DNA from: Grammothele lineata
Lineage: Eukaryota > Basidiomycota > Agaricomycetes > Polyporales > Polyporaceae
Length of the DNA: 64,000 bases
Assembly (NCBI GenBank): GCA_002150815.3
Contig: NDFF03000011.1
Span: 248,001 to 312,000, forward strand
Direction: 5' to 3'
Positions 23,017-32,354 of the stretch are shown piece after piece (position 1 is the first letter of the stretch; each line of letters opens with the position of its first letter). A program made the position numbers and the translations under genes. Under the pieces are notes generated by a model, which saw nothing but the letters and a program-made list of their open reading frames with translations, was not told the origin of the DNA and searched no databases.

Positions 23017-24716
23017 ATGGCGGACGGCCCGTCGCAGTCTCCCGTGTCGGAGGAGACACTCCTTCGGTGAGTCGACGTCTTCCAGATGGCTGCTGCCCGA
23101 GGGATTGATCCATCTCTGCGATCTCGGAACTCAGCATCGGACCAATCGTTCGTGTCCTCTTCCCATTCGCTCGGATCTCCTGCTGATCTCAGCCTTCCTA
23201 GCTCGTGGGCGCTCTTCTCTCGTGGATGCTCTTTGGTGTATCAATTGGCCAACTGTGTACGTCCTCTTCCCTTCCCTGGAAACAGATAAGTGCCTTAGCT
23301 GACGCGTGCCATCTCAGATATCTACTACGTATCATTTCCTGGAGAACGTGGGCTAGTGGTGGGTTCGGTATACACCGTCTTCGCGCTCGATGTCCTCCAG
23401 AGCGCCGTCGTGGCAGCCCAGGCTTGGGCGGCACTATGTTTAGGCTGGGGTCAAACCACCGACCTTCAGTTTCCAGGGTGGTCGATTACGGCCTTCCTTC
23501 TCATTTCAAGCGTTAGTAAGTCACACGTCTCCTCGGTGCGTTCGTTTATGACTGAGCACCTTTGCCTAGTCGCATTCTGGGTGCAGCTCTTCTATGCATG
23601 GAGGATATACAAGCTTAGTAAACGAAAAGTGATACTGGTGGTCATCGTGGCGGCAAGTCGTGCTTGTGTTCCTCTTTTATGGCCTTTACTAACACGAACG
23701 CACAACTATGCAGATTGGACTGGTGCAGGCAGCGGGCGCCTGGATCATCGCGTTATCTGTGAGTAGTCGTTGCCGAAGACATCAGGTTTGGATACTCATG
23801 GCACGAATACCATTCCGCCCAGTCTGCAAGGATAAAAGGGACTGAAGGCCTGCATAAATCAAGTGTGTCCGTTGGCACTCTCATTTGGCTTGGAGGCAAT
23901 GCCGTAACGGATGTGGTATGTCGAGTTGTGACTCTTCACTCATGGTTTACTGCTCACTGCGTGAGCAGATCATTATGGCGTCCATGCTCTATTTGGTATG
24001 TGTCGACGTCTCCCCTCGTGAATCTCGCGTCTAATTGCACGTAGCTTCCCAAAATGAAGCGAAGAACCGTACAGCTCGAAGAGGGCGAGCTTATGGTGCG
24101 CCGGATAATTCGCCTCGCTGTCGAAACTGGATGCGTCTGCGCCATCTCGGCATGCCTCGAGCTCGTGCTTTTCCTCGCACTACCACGTACGAACGTGCAC
24201 CTTGCATTGTCAGTATGTTCCTTGTTAACTTTTCGCGACTCTCTAATGATTGTTGCGTAGTGGTGCCATTCTCAGCAAGGGTTTGTACAGCTTCTGCTTA
24301 CTGAATCTCACAAGCTGAAGAGAGATGTCACCTCAATACAGCGTACTTCAACACGTTTATGACGTCCCTCAATTCGCGCGCGAATATCTCCCGACGCGAT
24401 TCACGCCACTTGGTCTCGACTGCCATGGATTTCAAGACTCGGATGACAGACGGAGAGACAACTGTGGGCCCGTCTTCGGGTGGTATGGAAACGCATATCT
24501 CGCGCGCGACGGAGAGCAACACAGAAATGCTGGGAACGCCGACAGATATGACGTACGATAAAGATCCTCCCGTAAGTAGTCAGAACAGTTCGTGCGAGAC
24601 CGGATGACCCTAACAAAGACAAATATGGATTATAGGCCTGGGACGATCTGGACATTGAGCTGAACGATTTGGGGCCGATGCAAGTCCATCGAAGCGGCTT
24701 GGAAGACGAGACTTAA
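23017..24716 (+). CDS. DUF6534-domain 7-TM protein, copy 7
   Basis: This is a predicted seven-transmembrane DUF6534 protein of unknown function. It starts at the ATG at 23017-23019 (MADGPSQSPVSEETLL). Exon 2 is the 13-nt micro-exon at 23135-23147 (IGPI). TM1 is LVGALLSWMLFGVSIGQL. The long exon carries YIYYVSFPGERG, VFALDVLQSAVVAAQAW and GWGQT. Then come QLFYAWRIYKLSKRK, an exon beginning IGLVQAAGAW that is reached through an intron with a GC donor (GCAAGT), and the exon with WLGGNAVTDV. The 27-nt IIMASMLYL exon, RRIIRLAVETGCVC, the 20-nt exon at 24260-24279 and the tail with NTFMTSLNSRANIS follow. The tail motif is diverged (METHISRATESN). The last exon starts AWDDLDIELNDL and stops at 24714-24716. 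No frame break was found. Confidence 0.86.
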
Positions 24717-25881
24717 GCTGACTCTGGATTGTCTGAGTCCTATACCACTAATGACGCGCGTTGTAGTAATAGCTGCCCACCATATTTGATACCCGGGACT
24801 CATCTCGTTTACTTTTGTAGCATACAAGGATGCTCGATTACTGGAGTGTCGAAAATTCATCCTCGAATCACTGAATGTTCTATAGTAGCTATGTGGGCGG
24901 GCTTTTGATATGACGTCACCCCGACGAGGCGTTGAGATTCACTCCAAAAAGGATATATGACTGACGGTCAGCGTCTAATTCATGGTGACGCGCGAGTTTG
25001 AGCGCTTGGAGCTGGAAGTATTTGTCCTTGCATCATGCGTTCATGTCTCTGGCTGCGAGCTTGCGCTTCTATAGCTTTTGATACTTTCTCCTCAAGGACA
25101 TCCCGCAAGAATATGCCCGCGGCATGTTATGACGTGTATTCAACTTATTCCATCAGCTTGAAGGTTCGACTTGCCTTGCCAAACTATCCCGGTCCTTCGA
25201 TTCGTCCAAAAACCAATAGGATACATTGAAGATTTCGGACCTACGGCGCTGCGTTGTTCATGCTGGAAGCGATGTATTGCTACCACTCCCGGCAGTCTGC
25301 AACCAGGGGCGATAACCGCTCAGGCCTGCGCCCGCGGGCGCACAGTGCGCTAATCGTGCAGGGATGTCCCAGAATGGTTTAGGAAAGATCTTGACGACGG
25401 CGATGAGGTAAATAGTCAGTCGCCGACTCAGGAGTAACCATCCAAACCGCGGCGTGTATATACATTGGTGAGCGAATAACGTCAACATAGGGCAAGTTCA
25501 AGGCTTATACATAGAAACCGAGCGCTTTCTTAGCAGGCTTGCCCCTTGGACTGCTCATTCTCGTCCCAACGTTCAGGTGATGTGCGTTGTGAGTGTACTT
25601 GTGTATCGGCGACCAGGCACTCCTTGGTCGAAGCTAAACCACTTGAGTCGACTTGAATCACGAGCGTCACGAGCACTAACGCCGTGCCGTCGCCGCGAGT
25701 CTGGGTCGATCAGCCCCTGTGTGTGCACTCAAATAGCTGGCGGTAGGTCACCCATTGCATCCGATGCCGTTACTTTCTCACCATTCAAACAGGTCGGACT
25801 TTCTCCCGATATCGTACTCGTCATCATCTGAGCTCATAAAATCATCGCCGCCGCGTTACCATGTTCTTTTCCCCCTCTAGT
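24717..25881. other. Intergenic, between DUF6534 copies 7 and 8
   Basis: No gene is recognised. Short frames at 25035-25353 and 25577-25831 lack domains and splice context. The interval should contain the copy 7 terminator and copy 8 promoter, but no distinct element stands out beyond a weak CATAAAATC about 50 bp before the copy 8 start. Confidence 0.35.
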
Positions 25882-27552
25882 ATGGCGGATGACGCCCTTC
25901 AAGCCGCTGTACCGGGCGAGATACTTTTGCTGTGAGCCATGAACCTCATCTTGAGGTGTGAATGTATGCCTTACCCCTCCTTCCCAGAATTGGCCCTATA
26001 GTGCGTTGAAGGTGGCTTGTGGCGAGATGGAGATGCTCACGCTCAACGCCACCACGCGCGCAGTTAGTAGGGGCTCTTCTTTCGTGGTTGCTCCTCGGCA
26101 TCTCTGTCGTGCAACTGTGTGAGTACGCTTGGGTACGTTCTACCCGGCGAATCTGATATGCTGGTCTAGATATCTATCACGTATATTTCCCTCTCGACAG
26201 ACGAATCATCACTTTTTCTGCGTACGGAGTCTTCGCTCTGGACCTCGTTCAGAGCGCTGTTGTTGCAGGGCAAACGTGGGACGCATTATGTTCGGGTTGG
26301 GGACAGCCGAGGAACCTACAGTTTCCCGGGTGGTCTGTCACCGGGATGCCCCTTGTAACAAGCATAGGTGTGTCTCCTCACAAGACTCTGTACATATAAT
26401 ATGACTCATCTTGATGCGGGCCTCCAGTTGCCCTCTGGGTGCAGCTCTTCTACGCCTGGAGGATTTACAGGTTGAGCGGTTGGAGGATAGTACCGATTGT
26501 CGTTGTCGTGGTACGTGATCAGTTCTTTCTAGTAGTCCCAATGTCTCGAACTGCATCTAACCTGTTTTATATGCAGACAGCGCTAGCGCAGGCTGTGGGA
26601 GCTTGGATAGTTGCCATTGAGGTGAGCTTACCCTACTACGATTACTGCGTGAGACCTAGACTCAACTGAGAGTTGCTGCAAGTTTGCGCGGCTTAAAGAT
26701 ATCAATAGCTTGCATACGCCAATAATATCTGTGAGCGGCATCCTGTGGCTTGGGTGTAGCGCTTTCACCGATGTGGTATGTTGTCTATGCTCGAGTGCAT
26801 CGCGAAACTTCCGCTTGACCGGCTCTCCTCAGATCATCATGCTGTCCATGCTCTACCTGGCGAGTTTCTGTCGTACTAATATTGCTGGATACCCCTCGAG
26901 ACATTGCATTGCAGCTCAATAGCGTAAAGCGTAAATCCGGGGCACATCGGCAGAATGATCTCTGGATTCGTCGCCTTATCCGCCTCATTGTGGAGACCGG
27001 CTGCGCATGCACCTTGGTGGCCAGTCTCGAACTTATCCTTTTCTTAGCATTCCCCGATACGAATCTCCACCTCACTTTGTAAGTGTGATTTGACCTGTAT
27101 TGGATCTTGTCTCTTCGTAAAAAATGACTGACGGTGAGTTTCTGTAGTGGCGCTATTTTAAGTAAAGGTATGCAGCTACTTGGTGACTATCGTACTACGA
27201 TACGAGCTCCAACTTCCGACATTCGCAGTCTATTCTAACACCCTAATGGCATCTTTCAACTCTCGGGCCAATATATCTCGACGAGAGCCTGCGCGCGATG
27301 TCTCGTCAGATACTGATCACGATACACGGGATACCCACGCGTCCGAGGCCAATTGCTCTCCGTCGTTCAGCACGGTTGCACTGCAGCTTTCACATGTGCC
27401 CGAGTCAGAGAGCGGGATAGTGGTTTCCGAAATTCCAGTCGAGAAGAAATCTCAGGTAAGCTTTCTGTGTGTTAATTGTTCGGGTTCCTTGAGCTCTCTA
27501 GTGATGTCATGAACAGGATTGGGACGTCGAGAGTCATGCTCGGTCGCAATGA
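25882..27552 (+). CDS. DUF6534-domain 7-TM protein, copy 8
   Basis: This is a predicted seven-transmembrane DUF6534 protein of unknown function and the last copy in the array. It starts at the ATG at 25882-25884 (MADDALQAAVPGEILL). Exon 2 is the 13-nt micro-exon at 25988-26000 (IGPI). TM1 is LVGALLSWLLLGISVVQL. The long exon has YIYHVYFPLDRR, VFALDLVQSAVVAGQTW and GWGQP. Then come QLFYAWRIYRLSGW, TALAQAVGAW, the exon with WLGCSAFTDV, the 27-nt IIMLSMLYL exon (followed by a GC donor, GCGAGT), RRLIRLIVETGCAC, the 20-nt exon at 27148-27167 and the tail with NTLMASFNSRANIS. The tail is the most diverged of the set (LQLSHVPESE), and the last exon is cut to DWDVESHARSQ, with its stop at 27550-27552. 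Frames are otherwise intact. Confidence 0.85.
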
Positions 27553-28551
27553 CCCTCCTACGGGAGTCACGGACAAATTATCGTGTCAAGAAGCCTGTTT
27601 TAGACTCGGATGTAACAACAATATAATCGCATCTTGCTACAGACTACGCTTGTATCATATTCTCTTCATACGTGATGCTGATGAACTGTTAATCAGTTCG
27701 CACTGTTGGGGGGCGTCAGCGTCGTTCATAGTACTAAGTACTACTATGCGGCGTCATCTAGAGTATTTGTTTCGATGCATTATGCTCAATGTGCTCCGGA
27801 ATGTATCTTCCAACTCTCGTCAGTGACCGGTGACTCGCCGCTGGCGATCAAGGCACAGCTCCTCACGCCACGCCACGCCACGTGGCACTATTGGCGCAGA
27901 ATGGCAGACGCCCGGCCCTATGAGCTCCTTTAATCTCACCGCCAACTTGGTCGGTCGACACTAGTACTGCCAGCGAGCAATACAAAGTGTCTTGCATTTC
28001 TTGCATTGCTTCTCTTCCTCCGGCCATTCTCGGGCTCCTATCTTTGGGTGATTGATTCCGATTCACGGACCGGTCATATCAACGCGTTGCGGTCTGCACA
28101 GTTGAAGTGACTTCGGCCTTCAGGCTGCCCAACAGCATCAAGTTGCACTTGGACGTCATCGCGAGTCTTCCGAAGGCATGACAGTGTGAGGCGTCTCGTG
28201 AATCCTCTTCTTCTGCGTCATGCTAATCATTCTGGCTGACCACGGGACGCATGCGAGCAATGAGCCGTAACTTACGGCGCTCCTCTTCCCGCACTAACGG
28301 CGTCTAGACTCCACATCATCTTCCCTGTCTTCGATGAAGGCTTCTCAGGTGACCCCAGGAGGTCGTATTTTGCGGGACCTGACTCAGCAAGTTGCTTGAA
28401 AAGCGTTTTGGCGTTATCCCCGTGGGTACTGGGATGCACGAAGCTAGAGTTGTAGACGCGCGATTGCAAGTCGTATAAGAAGAGTCCCATCTCGGAAGAT
28501 TGGTGCCAGGGAGCGACAACCCCTTTCGCTCTACAAGCTCCACCTGCCTAC
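27553..28551. other. Intergenic, between the DUF6534 array and the GMC gene
   Basis: No gene is recognised. A short CACGC-type repeat near 27868-27884 is not an array. Minus-strand frames at 28272-28633 overlap the start of the GMC gene and have no domain. The DUF6534 array ends on the left of this interval and metabolic genes begin on its right. Confidence 0.35.
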
Positions 28552-31104
28552 ATGATGCTTCCCTCGAGGAGCTTTTGCTTAGCCTGCGTACTTGGCGTGA
28601 CCTCAGTCCTGGGTGCCGTCTTCGAAGGTCCAACCACTGCCATCCTAAATAAGGCGTATGATGTTGTCGTCATAGGAGGTAAGTAACGTTTCTGTACCCG
28701 AACTTCCACGAGTGAGTCAGAGCTTTGTCAGTAATTGACTCGTGTGTTTTCTTCAGCTGGAGCAGGAGGTGCCGTAATGGCTTCTCGCCTGACGGAGGAC
28801 CCGAACATTCATGTCCTTCTCATCGAGGCTGGCGGAAGGTGCGTAGTACGGCCTTGAGGTATGGCCATCCACGAGGCAATACTCACAGGCATCAACAAGC
28901 GACTTTGCAAATTTGAATATATCCGTTCCCGGCCGTGTTTCAACCCTACCTGGGTCCATCTTCGTAAGTGTCGATTGTTACTCAATATATGCTTTCTCTA
29001 ATTACTCGATCCCTGTCGAAATAGGACTGGAATTTCACTACAGTGCCTCAGATCGCTCTGAACAATCGATCAATTCCGTACCCGAGAGGACACGTTCTCG
29101 GAGGATCTACAGCTATCAGTGAGTTCTCTTGTGCTGAACAATGCTGCTACCGTACTTGAGACATCGCGACAGATCAGATGGCGTTCTGCAGAGGCACCAA
29201 AGATGACTACGACCGCTGGGCACGGGTCACTGGGGACAGTATATGGTCTTTCAGTGAACTTCTTCCTTTCATTCTCAAGGTAGACCGAATGACTGCGCCG
29301 GCCGATCACCACGACACCGCCGGCCAGTTCAACCCCGAACTTCATGCTGATGGTACGTCTGCAAAATGACATTAGTCACCGCGCTATTGTCTCACGTACT
29401 ACGACAGGCATCGTGCCTATCAGCGTCGAAAGTTTCCCCTTCGTTGTCGACTCTCTTTTCATCAAAACTACCACCGAAATGCCGCAAGAATTCCCTTTCA
29501 CATTGGACTATAATAGCGGGGACACGATCGGATTCGGTAAGTACGATACCGTTGAGAGGGGTTACATTTCGTTACCACGATCCTGACGAGGTCCTAATAA
29601 GGCTGGGAGCAAGAGACTGTACAGATCAAGTCGTTGTTAACAAGGTGGAACAACTAACGTTCTTGTAGATACATCAAGGCCGAAGAGTGACATCCGCTTC
29701 GTCTTATCTCCTGAATGCGTTCGACAGGCCCAATCTCGACATTGTAGTCAACACACCTGTCACCAAACTGATTCCGGTAGGACACGAAAATGGCAAGCCA
29801 ATCCTGCGTGGAGTACAGTTCGCCCAAACTCCTTACGGTACGTCGGTTCATAGATGTCTCATATGTGTTACTCACTTGATACTTATCTATAGGCCGAACC
29901 TATACCGTTCATGCAACAAAGGAGGTAGTTCTATCAGCCGGGTCTATAAAGAGCCCTCAGATCTGTACGCAAAGCAACGCCCGGTAGTCTGACGTCTGAC
30001 GTATATATTCCTTAGTGATGTTGTCTGGCATTGGAGATGCCTCACACCTCTCAGCACTGGGTGTAGAAACGCTTGTTGACCTTCCAGCGGTCGGCCAGAA
30101 TCTGCACGTGAGTCATATATTATAGCTGGTTTTACGTGTGTTCTGGCACTATTCTAACTAGTATCGTAGGACCACGTTTTCCTCAGTGTTTCCTGGTCTG
30201 TTAATTCGAATGATACGCTCGATGACCTGCACCGCAACGCCACTCTCGCCGCAGAGGCGCTCGTGCTCTGGAAGATTAACGGGACAGGACCGCTAGGAAC
30301 TGGACCTTCGAGCCAGTTTGGCTGGCTCCGTGTCCCACAGACTCTCTTTGAGAGGTTTGATGTTGAGGATCCAAGTGCGGGGCCTACGTCGGCTCATTTT
30401 GAGATGATTTCTATAGTAAGTCGTCATAATCATAAAAGGCAAATCATTCGTCTCATGCTTGTGTAGGATGGTTTCTTGTCAAAGATTACGCCCATTCCTT
30501 CAGAGGGTCATTTCTTCTCGTTTGTATTGGCGGTCATCTCTCCGGTTGCCCGTGCGTGTATGGCTAGTCTCACCGGCATCATAGTACTAACCCCACTCAT
30601 TCCCTAGGTGGTAACATCACGCTCAACTCCACAGATCCTTTCGCCGCCCCCCTCATCAATCCCAACCTTCTTGGAACCGACGTCGATCTAGCTGTTCTAC
30701 GAGAGGCGGTCAAAGCTGCCCGCACCTTCGTTACCGCACCCGCTTGGAAAGGATTCATCTCAAGCGAGTTTGGCGATTTCGAGAAAGCCAAAAATGGGTC
30801 AGAACTCGACGCATTCATTCGCGCGAATGCCGACACGGTCGACCACCCGGTTGGGACCGTCGCGATGGGAGAAGATGGTCAGAGCGCATTAGACTCACAT
30901 CTGCGTGTGAGAGGAACGGTAGGCTTGCGGGTCGTTGACGCAAGTGCCTTCGTGAGAGGCCGCAGATCTCGTTGTTTCGCTGTGAATATTGCTGACGCCG
31001 TCCGGTAGCCGTTCATCCCTTCAGGGCACACGCAAGGTCCGACCTACATTCTCGCCGAGCGCGCAGCTGAGCTCGTGAAACAGAGTTTGGGGAGCGGTGT
31101 ATGA
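28552..31104 (+). CDS. Secreted GMC oxidoreductase (aryl-alcohol/alcohol oxidase type)
   Basis: This is an FAD-dependent glucose-methanol-choline family oxidoreductase that would oxidise an alcohol and pass electrons to O2 or quinones outside the cell. The substrate cannot be read from sequence; aryl alcohol oxidase is the nearest guess. The start at 28552 (MMLPSRSFCLACVLG) gives a signal peptide. Exon 1 ends in VVVIG and exon 2 continues AGAGGAVMASRL, forming the Rossmann FAD motif; LLIEAGG follows. The first GMC signature region is VLGGSTAINQMAFCRGT, and the second is GSIKSPQILMLSGIG. The two catalytic positions are His in DHPVGTVAMG and His in PSGHTQGPTY near the C-terminus. There are about a dozen short introns; one near 30955-31008 splits the catalytic region (VDASAF joined to PFIPSG). 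Exon 3 most likely starts at 28900. No frame break was seen. It is followed by a convergent methyltransferase gene. Confidence 0.9.
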
Positions 31105-31204
31105 AGTCAATTAGGCGGGTACAAGTGTGCTAGTCATGAGACGTATATTTGAAGGGAGGGTCCGGTGTGCGTGTATATGTGGGAAAGATAGCTACGCGAG
31201 CAAA

Positions 31205-32354
31205 TCACATCCTGGTCACAGACCACTCTAGCACATGGTACCCCTGCACGGCACCCTGAGCTCCGGCGGCCACGTAACCACGTCCTCCTCTTGCGTCCGT
31301 CTTCAAATGGGCGCGCACCTCCACCCTTACTCCCACCTCCCCGAAGATGCTCTCCCAGAGAGCGCGCCAGCTGTCGGGTGAGTGGCAGTCCATCGTGCCC
31401 ACTGCGGCGTCAGCCCCAGGCGCCCACGCGGTGGGGGTCGGGCGTCCCGCATGCGCGCCAAGGATGAGAGCACCCGGACGCGGAGAGAGGAGGCCGGCGA
31501 GCAGGCGCGCGAGGTGCTCTTGCTGCGCGAAGGAGAAGAGGTGGAAGAACGACGACGCGTGTATCGCGGACACACGGCCATGGAGCGCACTCAGCGCAGC
31601 AACGGCGTTGGCAGGAACCGGTGGCAGGGTCGGCTGGAGGTTCGTAGGCTGCGGAGGAACGAACGCGAGGAATGCGGGGTCAAAGACATCGCCCAGGAGG
31701 AAGTGTACAGGGAAAGATGCGGGGGTAGACCGGAAAAGCGCGTGGCCGAGGTCCCAAAGCGCTGCGGGGCGACCACGTCGTAAGGCACCGTCTAAGGTCG
31801 GGTTGAAGAATGGAAACCATGTGCTTACGTTGCTGGACATCTGTGGCTATGATGTTTTGAGCAGGGTAGCCGTCAATCACCGCGCGTCTAACGTCATTGC
31901 CGACTAGATTGAAGATGGAGGTGGTTGAGATATGGCCGGGCACCTTTCCGGCAAATACACAACAACACGTACGACCACTGCCGATATCGAGCAAAAGAGC
32001 ACCCGGACCCTCCCTGCCCAGTCTCAAAAGTTCAAGGTATGCAGGGAGGCGTGACATTTGAAGCCTAAGCACTGCGTTGGGTGATTTATGGCGATGGATG
32101 CTGGTCGATAAACGCACCATGTAAACTCAAAGTTGCGTATGTAGGAAGAGGGATAGACCTCCGGAGCAGTAGTCAGACCTAGCGTGAAAGTAAACCCGTA
32201 TAATGTGACTCACCTGGTAGGCCCTGCTCTGAACAGAGAGAATGTGAGCTTTGAGGTGCTCGTCATTGTTGAAACCAACCATGGCCTTCATGAACCCCTT
32301 CTCCTCCGCATCGGGCGTAAACAAGGATGAATCGAGGGGTAAAACGGAAGTCAT
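31205..32354 (-). CDS. AusD-like SAM-dependent methyltransferase, copy A
   Basis: This is a class I SAM-dependent methyltransferase of the fungal AusD-like group, whose characterised relatives methylate secondary-metabolite carboxylates; the substrate here is unknown. It starts at the ATG at 32352-32354 (MTSVLPLDSSLF). Short exons then give VYPSSYIRNFEFTW, LQMSRLPAYLELL and LLLDIGSG. An intron splits the SAM-binding motif, which continues as LGNDVRRAVIDGYP, then IIATDVQ. The large last exon starts near PLWDLGHALF and contains FLLGDVFDP, SAIHASSFFHLF, ARLLAGLLSPRPG, an alanine-rich GADAAVG insert, DSWRALWE and the terminal HVLEWSVTR. A TATAAA on the minus strand (32459-32464) lies about 105 bp upstream. 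It is a paralogue of the gene at 35194-36386, with the same intron positions. It is convergent with the GMC gene, 100 bp between stops. Confidence 0.87.

Noticed and set aside
27860..27890. Short CACGC repeat units
   Set aside because: Only a few units without spacers; not a CRISPR array or a satellite.
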